Origin: Herbaspirillum sp. LeCh32-8
GTDB lineage: Bacteria; Pseudomonadota; Gammaproteobacteria; Burkholderiales; Burkholderiaceae_D
DNA: 64,000 bases
Direction of reading: 5' to 3'
Assembly: GCF_017814915.1 (NCBI RefSeq)
Contig: NZ_JAGIPZ010000003.1
Location: 290,864-354,863, forward strand
A model generated the notes under the pieces. It was not told the DNA's origin, did not search any database, and saw only the letters and a program-made list of their open reading frames with translations. Both the position numbers and the translations under genes were made by a program. How positions within the stretch are numbered: the first letter of the stretch is position 1; each line of letters begins with the position of its first letter. Shown one piece after another: positions 32,322 to 41,088 of the stretch.

Positions 32322-33275
32322 TCAGGCTCGCTCGATGCGTGGGTCGAAGATGGTCTGCAGGATGTCGACCAGCAGGTTGAGGCCGACGAAGAACAGGGCC
32401 AGCACCAGGATGGTTCCCTGCAGCAGCGGCAGGTCGCGCTGGAAGATCGCCTGGTTCAGCAGGAAGCCGGTGCCGGGCCAGGAGAACACAGTCTCGATCA
32501 GGATAGAGCCGCCCAGCAGGTAGCCCAGCTGCAGGCCCATCACCGCCAGTGCGGTGGGTGCGGTGTTCTTGACCACGTGGCGCAACACGCCCGCCTCCGA
32601 CAGACCGCGCGCCTTGAGCCCCACCACGAATTCCTGCGAGAGGATGTCGGCCACCAGCGCACGCACGGTGCGCGCAATGATGCCCATGGGGATGAAGGAC
32701 ATGGTCACCGCCGGCATGAGCAGGTACTTCATGTGCTCAAGATCCCAGGTCCAGGCGCCGGAGCCGTCCGGCCCCGCCCCGGTGGCCGGCAGCCACATCA
32801 GCTTGGACGAGAAGATGATGACCAGCACCATGCCCAGCCAGTAATGCGGCACCGACACGCCCACCACCGAAATGAACGAGGCGGCGCGATCAAGCCACGA
32901 ATTGCGGAAGTAGCCGGCCACGAAGCCGAACAGCGAGCCGAAGACGAAACCGATCACGGTGGCCATGGACGCCAGCATGAAGGTGTTGCCAACGGCCTTC
33001 CACACTTCGGCAGCGACCGGACGACCGGTGGCAATCGAGCTGCCGAGGTCGCCGTGCAGCGCACGCCAGACCCAGCTGAAGAATTGTTCGGGATAACTGC
33101 GGTTGAAGCCGTACAGCTCCATGAGCTGCTTTTGCAGGTCGACCGAGGCGTCCGGCGGCAGAATCGACACCAGTGGATCGCCGGGTGCGATGTGGACCAG
33201 CATGAAGCACAAGAAGGCCACGCCCAGCATGATGGGCAAGGCGTACAGCACGCGGCGGATCAGATAGGAAATCAT
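32322..33275 (-). CDS. ABC transporter permease (DppB-like)
   Basis: A 317-residue permease. The start ISYLIRRVLYALPIMLGVAF is the classic DppB N-terminal helix, followed by the FMLVHIAPGDP motif. The EAA loop is FVVGLKARGLSEAGVLRHVVKN. The C-terminus has ETVFSWPGTGFLLNQAIFQRD. The upstream in-frame extension was discarded because helix one begins at this ATG. The binding-protein gene ends 152 bp upstream. Confidence 0.92.
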   Translation of the reverse strand: MISYLIRRVLYALPIMLGVAFLCFMLVHIAPGDPLVSILPPDASVDLQKQLMELYGFNRSYPEQFFSWVWRALHGDLGSSIATGRPVAAEVWKAVGNTFMLASMATVIGFVFGSLFGFVAGYFRNSWLDRAASFISVVGVSVPHYWLGMVLVIIFSSKLMWLPATGAGPDGSGAWTWDLEHMKYLLMPAVTMSFIPMGIIARTVRALVADILSQEFVVGLKARGLSEAGVLRHVVKNTAPTALAVMGLQLGYLLGGSILIETVFSWPGTGFLLNQAIFQRDLPLLQGTILVLALFFVGLNLLVDILQTIFDPRIERA

Positions 33276-33427
33276 GATGGCTCTTGCCTGCCGCCGGCGC
33301 CGTTGCCGGCCTCGGCGGCTTGGGTAGAAAGAATTGCTGCGTCTTGTTGACGTGGGGCCGAGCCCTGCGGCGAGATCGCACCGCCACATTGCAACCGGCG
33401 GTGCTCAACTCAGCTCAGCGCATCACG

Positions 33428-35080
33428 TCAGTCCATGCTCATCGTGGCGATATCGATGAACCAGCTCTGCGGTTGCACTACACCCTTGACCTTGGCCGAG
33501 ATGGCGCGCGGCCCGGTGTCGTGCGCTACCCAGACGAACGGCGCCTCATCCACGATCTTGGCGTGCAGCTGGGCCAACAAGGCGTCGCGCTGCTTGGGCT
33601 CGAAGGTGGTGCGCGCCTTGGCGATCAGAGCATCCACATCGGCGTTGCTGTAGTAGCCCCAGTTGTTGGAGGTCGGCGGCGCAGCCTTGGTGTCGACGAA
33701 GCGCACCATCGCGAAGAACGGATCCATCGAGGCGAAGCTGATGTTGACCGCATTGGCGCCGTGCGCGCTCGGATCCTTGGCGCCGATGCGCCAGTTGGTG
33801 TAGAGGGTGTTCCACTCGATCACGTCGAACTGCACGTCAAAGAAGCATTCCTTCAGGTTCTGCTGCATGAACTCGTTCATCGGCAGCGGCTGCATCTGGC
33901 CGGAACCGGAGGCCGAGATCTGCACCTTTACCGTCAGCGGCTTGGCGGCGGAGTAACCGGCTTCGGTCATCAGCTTCTTGGCGGCGGCCGGGTCGTACTT
34001 GATCTGGAAGGTGGGGTTGCCGCGCCACGGATGGCCGGGCTCGACGGTGCCCGTAGCCTCACCCATGAGGCCGCCCAGCAGCTGCTTCATCGCGGGGCGG
34101 TTGATGCACAGGTTGGCGGCGTAGCGCACGCGCTTGTCCAGCCACGGCGAACCGGTCACGAAGGATAACTGCCACGGCCAGACGTGCGGCTGCGGGTTGG
34201 AGTAGATCTTGAAGCCGCGGCCCTTGATGGCATCCAGCGCGTCCGGCGCCGGCGCTTCGATCCAGTCGACCTGGCCCGACATCAGTGCGGCGGTGCGCGA
34301 GTTGGCTTCGGGCAGCGGCAGCATCACCACGCGGTCGATTTTGGGACGGCGATGCGCATCCCAGTAGCCATCGTTCTTCACCACTTCGAGGCGCTCGCGC
34401 GGTACGAACTTGGCCATCTTGAACGGGCCGGTGCCGGAGGCGTCAGCTGCGAACGCCGCCCAGGCTTGCTTGCTGCGCTCGGCCTTGTCGGTCACCGAAG
34501 CCGGCACCGCGGCCAGCTTCTTCTCCCACTGCGCAGGCGAGGCCATGAACAGGTTCGTCAGGTTGATCGGCAGGAAGGAGTCAGGCTCGGAGGTGGTCAG
34601 TTCCACGGTCATGTCGTCGATCTTTTTGGCCGAGCGCAGCGTGGGCATGCGCGAGGCGGTGACGCCGACCTGGCTGGGATCGAACTGCACGGCGTTCTTG
34701 TCGAGCACCTTGTTGACGTTCCACACCACGGCGCCGGCATTGAAGGCGGAGCCGTCATGGAACTTCACGCCGGGACGCAGTTTGAAGATCCACTTGGTCT
34801 TGTCCTTCGCATCCACCGCCCACGACAGCGCGAGGTCGGCAATCAGCTCGCTGGCCTTGTCGGCCTTGGAGAGGTCCCACTGCGTGAGGCCGTCGTACAT
34901 CGGGATACCGGTGAAGCGGTTGCCCTCGAAGCCCTGGTCGGGCTGGCCCAGCGTACGCGGGATATCACCCGCGGTCATGGCGATGCGCAGCACCTTTTCG
35001 GCGTGCGCCGGCAGCGAGGCGAAGGCGCCGAAAGCCAAGGTACAGGCCAGCGTCAGGGTTGCGGTTTGCGGGAATTTCAT
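33428..35080 (-). CDS. ABC transporter substrate-binding protein (DppA/OppA family)
   Basis: A 550-residue type II periplasmic binding protein (SBP_bac_5). Signal peptide MKFPQTATLTLACTLAFGAF..., cleavage after PAHA. The mature N-terminus is KVLRIAMTAGDIPRTLGQPDQG. The family segment FKLRPGVKFHDGSAFNAGAVVWN is clear. RVRYAANLCINRPAMKQLLGG and YDPAAAKKLMTEAGYS complete the fold. It starts the transporter genes; a GntR regulator is 92 bp upstream on the same strand. Given the amidase and AllA downstream, the ligand may be an amide or ureide rather than a peptide, which is an inference. Confidence 0.93.
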   Translation of the reverse strand: MKFPQTATLTLACTLAFGAFASLPAHAEKVLRIAMTAGDIPRTLGQPDQGFEGNRFTGIPMYDGLTQWDLSKADKASELIADLALSWAVDAKDKTKWIFKLRPGVKFHDGSAFNAGAVVWNVNKVLDKNAVQFDPSQVGVTASRMPTLRSAKKIDDMTVELTTSEPDSFLPINLTNLFMASPAQWEKKLAAVPASVTDKAERSKQAWAAFAADASGTGPFKMAKFVPRERLEVVKNDGYWDAHRRPKIDRVVMLPLPEANSRTAALMSGQVDWIEAPAPDALDAIKGRGFKIYSNPQPHVWPWQLSFVTGSPWLDKRVRYAANLCINRPAMKQLLGGLMGEATGTVEPGHPWRGNPTFQIKYDPAAAKKLMTEAGYSAAKPLTVKVQISASGSGQMQPLPMNEFMQQNLKECFFDVQFDVIEWNTLYTNWRIGAKDPSAHGANAVNISFASMDPFFAMVRFVDTKAAPPTSNNWGYYSNADVDALIAKARTTFEPKQRDALLAQLHAKIVDEAPFVWVAHDTGPRAISAKVKGVVQPQSWFIDIATMSMD

Positions 35081-35172
35081 ATCAGTGCTTTCCTTTGTTG
35101 GGATGACGGTGGAAACGACGACAGATGAAACAAACGACGGATGCGGGTGACGCATGAAACCGGTACGGATAG

Positions 35173-35877
35173 TCAGGGCAGAACGAACTCCAGTTCGACG
35201 CGCGCGGCAGCATTGACCAGGTGCTGCTGCATGGCGCGCCGCGCACCGTCGACATCGCCGGCGGAGATCGCCGCGGCGACGGCGCGATGCTCGACGGCGG
35301 GCGTCCAGATGCGCTCGGGATCAGCGAAGGGCACGCGCAGGCTGTGGCTGATCGGGCTCTCGAACTGGCGCACCACTTGCGTAAAGCCAGGGTTGCCGGA
35401 GAGCTCGGCGATGAGTTGGTGGAATTCGAGGTCGGCGTGGGACGCGCTGACCAGGTCGAAGTTCTTCAGCGCCTCTTCAAAGCGCGCTTGTATACCCCAC
35501 AGGCGCGGCGTGGCCTGGGGCGTGATGTTGCGCGCAGCAAGCGCGGCCGAGGCCGGCTCCAGTACGTAGCGCAGCTGAAAGATCGCCGCCAGCTGCAACG
35601 CCGATGCGGCGCTGACGGCCTCGCCATCGGCCGCGTCATGCAAGGGCGGCGGCGCCACGCGCCCGGCCTGCCGCTCCGTCACCAGCGTGCCCTTGCCCGG
35701 CACCGAGCGGATGAAGCCCAGCGCCTCCAGCATCGACAATGCTTCGCGCAGCGATGCCCGGCTGATGCCCATGGAGTCCGACAATTCGCGCTGGCTGGGC
35801 AGCATCGTGCCTGGCTCGTAAGTGCCGGACAGGATCTGACGCTGCAGGGTCTGCGCTGCGATGTTGGGCATGCTCAT
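35173..35877 (-). CDS. GntR-family (FadR/FCD) transcriptional regulator
   Basis: A 234-residue regulator. The N-terminal winged helix is at about 5-75 (LPSQRELSDSMGISRASLREAL). The C-terminal all-helical FCD ligand domain includes the histidine-containing segments SHADLEFHQLIAELSGN and EHRAVAAAISAGDVDGARRAM, which usually bind a metal and a carboxylic acid. It is the first gene of the minus-strand unit that includes the ABC importer, amidase and allA. A FadR-type half-palindrome lies just upstream of its start, so autoregulation is likely. Confidence 0.9.
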   Translation of the reverse strand: MSMPNIAAQTLQRQILSGTYEPGTMLPSQRELSDSMGISRASLREALSMLEALGFIRSVPGKGTLVTERQAGRVAPPPLHDAADGEAVSAASALQLAAIFQLRYVLEPASAALAARNITPQATPRLWGIQARFEEALKNFDLVSASHADLEFHQLIAELSGNPGFTQVVRQFESPISHSLRVPFADPERIWTPAVEHRAVAAAISAGDVDGARRAMQQHLVNAAARVELEFVLP

Positions 35878-35902
35878 GGTGCAATCCTTGGTTTGGCCTG
35901 AC

Positions 35903-35913
35903 TGGTCAGACCG
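35903..35913. promoter_or_regulatory. Candidate GntR/FCD operator
   Basis: TGGTCAGACCG matches the FadR-subfamily operator pattern TNGTNNNACNA at every position except the last, with GGTC-A-GACC as a perfect dyad. It lies 26 bp upstream of the regulator's start codon. Confidence 0.5.
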
Positions 35914-36080
35914 CGAACGAAGGATCAGCAATTAGCGTGCCAAACGGAAATGTGCCGTGGAGTGGGAAAAACACCGCCGCGCAGGCGCACGACGGGCATG
36001 GTGCAGCGCCAAGAATGTGCGCTGCGTGGACGGCGTGCGCCAAGTTGGCGATGTACATCGATGACGCAGCGTCGCCAAAA

Positions 36081-36110
36081 AGAAAACGCCGCTGATACCA
36101 TCAGCGGCGT
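36081..36110 (-). terminator. Rho-independent terminator after the Bcr/CflA gene
   Basis: On the minus strand an 11-bp stem (ACGCCGCTGAT / ATCAGCGGCGT) with a 3-base loop is followed by TTTTCTTTTT. It is 26 bp after the transporter stop codon. Confidence 0.92.
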
Positions 36111-36135
36111 TCCCCGATCAGACCGGCAACGACAA

Positions 36136-37365
36136 TTACGGCTGCGCCACCACCGGCGCCGAGGTCTCATGCTTGGCCACCAGGTGGTACAGCAGGAAAG
36201 CCGCCACCCCGCAGAAGGCCATCACAGCCACCAGCGGCAAGGCCGTGCCGTCATGCCAGAAACTCATGATGACGCCCGACAGCACGCCCATGCCGAACTG
36301 CAGCGTGCCCATCAGCGCCGCCGCGGTGCCGGCCTGGCGCCCCTGATGCTTGAGCGCGATGGCCGTGGCGTTGGGGCCGGTGAAGCCGTACGCGGTGAGA
36401 AACCCGAAGAAGCCCGCCAGCAGCAACGGCAGGCTTTCGTAGCCGGCCAGCACCGCCAGCGCCACGAACAGTGACAGGCCGGCCGGCACCCACAGCACCT
36501 TGCCCAGCACACGCTCGGCCGAGCGCTTCATCACCAGCCGCGCATTGACCTGCGAAGCCGCGATCAGGCCGATGGCGTTGGAGGCGAACACGAAACCGAA
36601 ATATTGCGGCTTGATGCCGTGCAGCTCGATGACCACGAACGGGCCGCCCGAGATGTAGGCGAACATGCCGGCCTGCACCAGGCCGCCGCACAGCACGTAG
36701 GACATGAATTGCCGGTGGCGCAGCAAACCCCAGTACTGGCGCAGCGTGCGGCCGATGTGCAGCGGCTCGGCCCGGCTGACGTCGACGGTCTCGCTGAGGT
36801 ACTTGCGGGTGCCCAGGATGCACAGCAGCGCGAAGATGGTCAGCACCACGAAGATGCCGCGCCAGCTGGCGAACACCAGCATGATGCCGCCGATGAAGGG
36901 CGCCAGGATCGGCGCCAGGCCGAACACCAGCATCAGCATCGAGAAGGCCTTGGCCGATCCTTCGGCGCCCATGCGGTCGCGCACCATGGCGCGCGGAATC
37001 ACCATGCCGGCGCTGCCGCCCAGGCCCTGGAACAGGCGCAGCACGATCAGCGTCTCGATGTTCTGGGCGAAGATGCACAGCAAGGAGCTGATGAAGTACA
37101 GGCCGATGCCGAAGAACAGCGGCGGCTTGCGGCCGAAGCGGTCGGACAGAGGTCCATAGAACATCTGCCCCACCGCCAGGCCGATCAGGAAGGCCGCCAG
37201 CGTCAGCTGGATCAGGTTGGTGCCGACGTTGAGATCGCGCGCGATGGCCGTGAAGCTGGGCAGGTACATGTCGATGGCCAGCGCGCCCATCGCGGTCAGT
37301 CCGGCCAGGACCGCCAGCCATGGGGGAAATTTGCCCGTCGAGAGCGAAGTATCGTTGTTGTGCAT
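36136..37365 (-). CDS. Bcr/CflA family multidrug efflux MFS transporter
   Basis: A 409-residue MFS protein (DHA1 group) with 12 predicted helices. The Bcr/CflA start is AIDMYLPSFTAIARDL, followed by the loop 2-3 motif GPLSDRFGRKPPL and GSAGMVIPRAMVRDR in helix 4-5, all diagnostic. Members export drugs such as bicyclomycin or small metabolites, including cysteine. The ATG at 37365 (MHNNDTS) gives a short cytoplasmic N-terminus; earlier in-frame codons are not supported. Confidence 0.92.
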   Translation of the reverse strand: MHNNDTSLSTGKFPPWLAVLAGLTAMGALAIDMYLPSFTAIARDLNVGTNLIQLTLAAFLIGLAVGQMFYGPLSDRFGRKPPLFFGIGLYFISSLLCIFAQNIETLIVLRLFQGLGGSAGMVIPRAMVRDRMGAEGSAKAFSMLMLVFGLAPILAPFIGGIMLVFASWRGIFVVLTIFALLCILGTRKYLSETVDVSRAEPLHIGRTLRQYWGLLRHRQFMSYVLCGGLVQAGMFAYISGGPFVVIELHGIKPQYFGFVFASNAIGLIAASQVNARLVMKRSAERVLGKVLWVPAGLSLFVALAVLAGYESLPLLLAGFFGFLTAYGFTGPNATAIALKHQGRQAGTAAALMGTLQFGMGVLSGVIMSFWHDGTALPLVAVMAFCGVAAFLLYHLVAKHETSAPVVAQP

Positions 37366-37416
37366 GTGGAAAGTCTTGGGACGGCCACGGTACGCGGCCC
37401 TGAAGTGCGGACGGCC

Positions 37417-37422
37417 ATTATA
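37417..37422 (-). promoter_or_regulatory. Candidate sigma-70 -10 element for the Bcr/CflA gene
   Basis: TATAAT on the minus strand, about 52 bp before the start codon. The -35 (around 37440-37445, CTGAAT on the minus strand) is poor. Confidence 0.4.
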
Positions 37423-37710
37423 AGTCCGCGGGCATTTCGATTCAGGCGCAGGGATTGCGCAGCGGCAACCAAGGCATAAAAAAACCAAGCCGGTGACACA
37501 TATTGCCGACAAGTCGCGTGCAGCTTGTTGCGAAAAATGGCACACTGCCCGAGACAGTTCTCACTCACCGGGATCATCGGCGAGGAGAGGCGGGAATAAG
37601 CTGACATACAAGCGACATGCGAGCTGACAATAGCCGGCGATGCCGCAGCATGGCGCGCCAGGCAACAAGCCGAACGATACAAGCCAGAGCATATTGCCGC
37701 AGGGGAAGCA
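37423..37710. other. Divergent intergenic region, no gene seen
   Basis: The gap from 37366 to 37710 separates the minus-strand Bcr/CflA gene from the plus-strand lipoprotein gene and must hold both promoters. A CAGGGGAAGCA ribosome site precedes the lipoprotein start. No RNA gene or repeat is apparent. Confidence 0.5.
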
Positions 37711-39090
37711 ATGATTGCGCGATTTTCGCCACCAGCGAAAAAAATGCCGGACGCCGGGCCCGATGAGGCCGCGCCGGCGAACAGACGCAGCCGCCGGGGG
37801 GTGCTGGCGGCCGGACTTGTTGCAGCCTTGCTGCTGACCGGTTGCGGCCGGCATGAGCAGGCGAGCGCGCCGCCGCAGGCCGCGGCCGAGCCCATCGTGC
37901 TCAACGCGCTGGTGTGGGCGCCGGACTGGTCCGAGGAGATGCACCGTGTGGCCGACACCTTCATGCGCGAGCACCCCGACATCCGGATCAACCTGCAATT
38001 CATGATCGGCAACTCGGTCGAGGAAAACCTCAAGCCCAAGGCCGCCACCGACAACTTGCCCGACATCATCTCGGTCAATCCCAACCCCTATACCGTGACG
38101 CTGGCCGACCAGGGCCTGCTGGCAGACATGGCCGACACCGCAGCCTGGGGCCATATGCTTGAGAGCCTGCAGCGGGAATGGACCTCGCCCGGCGGGCGCC
38201 GCTTCGGCATCCCCGGCGGGTTGGCCACCACGCTGATCTACTACAACCGCGACATGTTCGAGCGCGCCGGCATCCGCAAAGCACCGGCCGACTTCGACGA
38301 ATTCATCGCCGCCGCCGTCGCGCTGAAGAAGGCCGGCTTCACGCCGCTGGCGCTGTCGGGCGCGTTTCCCAACATGCTGGGCAACGGTCCGTTCAGCTAC
38401 GGTTTCGCCAATGCCGTTGCAGCCCACGTGCCGGACTGGCGCGCGCGCATCGACCACGGCACGCTGGCGCTGGATAACGCGCAAGGCGCCGGCATCTTTG
38501 CCAAGCTGCGCGCGCTGGCCGACAAGAAATTGGTGCAGCCCGACAACCTGCGCGCCGGCTACGACGACACACTGCGCCAGTTCGTCGAAGGCCGGGTGGC
38601 GATGGTGTTCCAGGGCAGCTGGGCGGCCGGCACGCTGATGCATGGGCGTGAGGTGCGCGCCGGCGTGTTCATGCCGCCGTGGAACGACCGCGGCCAGACG
38701 TTGACGCCGGTGATCGGCAGTGAGACCGGTTTCGCCGTGGCGCAAAAGAGCAGTGAGCGCAACCGCAAGGCGGCCAAGCAGTTCATCGATTTCCTGTACG
38801 GCCCCGGCATGCCGATCTGGCAGAGCAAGCGGCAGAACATTCCGCCGTTCAGGAAGATCTCGGAAGACGTCAGCGGCGACCGCGCGCTGTTCTCGCTGGT
38901 GGATCGCATGGTGCAAACCGGTCCGGCCGGCGACGGCCCGGGGTTGTACTATTCCTATCTGCCGGCCAATACCATCGATGTGCTGCACGGCCTGATGCAG
39001 GGCGTGCTGTCGGGCAAGACATCGCCGGATCAGGCCGCGCGCGCGCTGCAGGCCTCGATCGCCGACCAGGCCCGCTCCAACAACAAGTAA
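37711..39090 (+). CDS. Lipoprotein extracellular solute-binding protein (family 1, sugar type)
   Basis: A 459-residue family 1 binding protein. An unusually long, proline- and arginine-rich N-terminus (about 29 residues, ending RRSRRG) leads into a signal with lipobox LLLTGC (cysteine 45). The mature part has VLNALVWAPDWSEEMHRVADTF, a MalE-like first lobe, then DNLPDIISVNPNPYTVTLAD, YYNRDMFERAGIRKAP and GRVAMVFQGSWAAGTLM, all typical of sugar-binding proteins. No permease or ATPase genes are near. Instead a diguanylate cyclase follows 13 bp later, so this protein may sense a carbohydrate for that enzyme rather than feed a transporter. Confidence 0.88.
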   Translation: MIARFSPPAKKMPDAGPDEAAPANRRSRRGVLAAGLVAALLLTGCGRHEQASAPPQAAAEPIVLNALVWAPDWSEEMHRVADTFMREHPDIRINLQFMIGNSVEENLKPKAATDNLPDIISVNPNPYTVTLADQGLLADMADTAAWGHMLESLQREWTSPGGRRFGIPGGLATTLIYYNRDMFERAGIRKAPADFDEFIAAAVALKKAGFTPLALSGAFPNMLGNGPFSYGFANAVAAHVPDWRARIDHGTLALDNAQGAGIFAKLRALADKKLVQPDNLRAGYDDTLRQFVEGRVAMVFQGSWAAGTLMHGREVRAGVFMPPWNDRGQTLTPVIGSETGFAVAQKSSERNRKAAKQFIDFLYGPGMPIWQSKRQNIPPFRKISEDVSGDRALFSLVDRMVQTGPAGDGPGLYYSYLPANTIDVLHGLMQGVLSGKTSPDQAARALQASIADQARSNNK

Positions 39091-39103
39091 GCACGGACAG
39101 CCG

Positions 39104-40846
39104 ATGAGCGAACAACGACCTCTGCGCAACCGGCTCGATCTCCGCCTGCTGCATTTCGTGCGCAAAATCGAGATCCGTTATCGACTCATCAATTCCTTCA
39201 TCCTGGTGTCGCTGCTGCCGCTGCTGATCTCGGGTTTCCTGGCCTATGGCGAAACCAGCAGCGCCACACAGGAAAAGGTGCGCGAATATTCGATGCAGGT
39301 GGTCAAGCAGATCTCGCAGAACCTGCTGCTGCGCATGGAGAAGATCGAGGACACCAGCGAAGAGCTGGTCCTCTCGGACCGCCTGCAGAACCTGCTGACC
39401 GATTACTACGGCAGCGACGAGGCGGCCAGCGCCGCCGCCCATACCGGCGTCACCAAGGTGCTGCTGGACAGCTACGGCGCCTTCTCCTACGTCAATCAGA
39501 AATACGTTCTGGACCGCAATCGCCAAGTGATCGATCCGCAGATCTTCGCTCCGCTGGCCAACAGCATCGGCCGCCTGGCCGAGGAAGCGCCCGACCTCGC
39601 CGGCCGACCGTGGTGGACCGTCTACAACGCCGGCCACGGCCAGAAAAGCCTGGCCATGCTGCGCCCGATCCGCTTCACCGCCAACAACCGCAGCGCCGGC
39701 ACGCTGCTGGTGGGGGTAAGGCCGAGCTACTTCTTCCGCATCTTTGAAGGCATCGACCTGGGCTACGATTCCAGCATCTTCATCGTCGACGCCAACAACG
39801 GCGCGGTGGTGGTGCAAAACCGCGAAGGCGGCGGCACCGGCACCGCCGACTCGGCGCTGCTGCAGGGCATCGCCAACAGCCTGGCGCAGCGCCGCGATGC
39901 CGACTTCATCGCCTACACCGGCGCCGACAAGGTGCCCTACTACGCCGCCATTGCCAAGGTGCCGCATACCTCATGGCTGGTAGTCAGCGCTACCTCCAAC
40001 GATCGTCTCAACGCCGACACCCGCTCGCTGCGCAACAAGATCCTCGCCATCGGCCTGTTGTGCTTCGCCGCCTCGCTGCTGCTGTCGGCGCTGATCGCGC
40101 GCAGCATTACCGCGCCGCTCAAGCGGCTGATCATGGTGATGAAAGAGACCGAGTCCGGCAATTCGCGCATCCGCGTGGAACAGGCCGGCAACGACGAGAT
40201 CGCGGTGCTCTCGCGCAAGTTCAACGAGATGGCCAGCAAGCTGCACCAGAACAAGGAACAGCTGGAAGACCAGGTGGCGCTGCGCACGCGCGAACTGGAG
40301 CGCGCCAACCGCAAGCTGGAGGCGCTGTCCTCTACCGACGGGTTGACCGGCGTGGCCAACCGCCGCCGCTTCGACGAAGCGCTGGCCAACGAACTGCGGC
40401 GCGCGGCGCGCTCCAACAAGCCGCTGGCGCTGCTGATGCTGGATGTGGATTACTTCAAGAAATACAACGACCGCTATGGTCACCAGGCCGGCGACGAATG
40501 CCTGCGCATCGTGGCGCGCGTGCTGCAGAAAAGCTCACGCCGCGCCACCGACCTGGTGGCGCGCTACGGCGGCGAGGAGTTCGTCATCATCGTCGCCGAG
40601 AGCGATGCCGGCAGCGCCATCCAGCAGGCCGAGAACATCTGCGACGCCATCTTCGAGCTGAAGATTCCGCACGCCGATTCGCCCTTCGGCTACATCACCG
40701 CCAGCATCGGCGTGGCGGCGGTGCAGCCGGACGACCAGGTCGCCCCCGAGCGCGTGCTGCGCATTGCCGACCAGGCGCTGTACCACGCCAAATATCAGGG
40801 CCGCAACCGCGTGGTGCTGGGCAGCGACGCCGCCCACGCACTCTGA
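39104..40846 (+). CDS. Membrane diguanylate cyclase (double-CACHE, HAMP, GGDEF)
   Basis: A 580-residue membrane enzyme. A first membrane helix (about 25-45) is followed by an extracytoplasmic sensor domain of about 260 residues, with double-CACHE features (KYVLDRNRQVIDP, DSSIFIVDANNGAVVVQN, KVPHTSWLVVSAT). A second helix (about 308-330), a HAMP domain, a short coiled coil and the GGDEF domain follow. The active loop is GGEEF (residues 489-493) and the inhibitory site RATD (480-483) is intact, so the enzyme should make cyclic di-GMP with product feedback. It is co-transcribed with the lipoprotein binding protein upstream. Confidence 0.93.
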   Translation: MSEQRPLRNRLDLRLLHFVRKIEIRYRLINSFILVSLLPLLISGFLAYGETSSATQEKVREYSMQVVKQISQNLLLRMEKIEDTSEELVLSDRLQNLLTDYYGSDEAASAAAHTGVTKVLLDSYGAFSYVNQKYVLDRNRQVIDPQIFAPLANSIGRLAEEAPDLAGRPWWTVYNAGHGQKSLAMLRPIRFTANNRSAGTLLVGVRPSYFFRIFEGIDLGYDSSIFIVDANNGAVVVQNREGGGTGTADSALLQGIANSLAQRRDADFIAYTGADKVPYYAAIAKVPHTSWLVVSATSNDRLNADTRSLRNKILAIGLLCFAASLLLSALIARSITAPLKRLIMVMKETESGNSRIRVEQAGNDEIAVLSRKFNEMASKLHQNKEQLEDQVALRTRELERANRKLEALSSTDGLTGVANRRRFDEALANELRRAARSNKPLALLMLDVDYFKKYNDRYGHQAGDECLRIVARVLQKSSRRATDLVARYGGEEFVIIVAESDAGSAIQQAENICDAIFELKIPHADSPFGYITASIGVAAVQPDDQVAPERVLRIADQALYHAKYQGRNRVVLGSDAAHAL

Positions 40847-41088
40847 ACGCGGTCATGCCCCACTGCGGCGCGCGTTTCCCTCGATTCCTGTTCTTGCCGC
40901 AGGCTGCCGGGCAGAATGCCGGCGGCGCTGTCGGCGCCCTTCCGGCATCTTGCTGACAATCTGTTGACGCGCAGCTGACAGCTCGCATTGCAGATGCAAA
41001 GAATGCTCATCCGGCCCCGTCTCACCTGAACCAATGATGGCGCGTTGCGTCATATCTGCATGCCAACCATCAATAGAAGGAACAGCAG

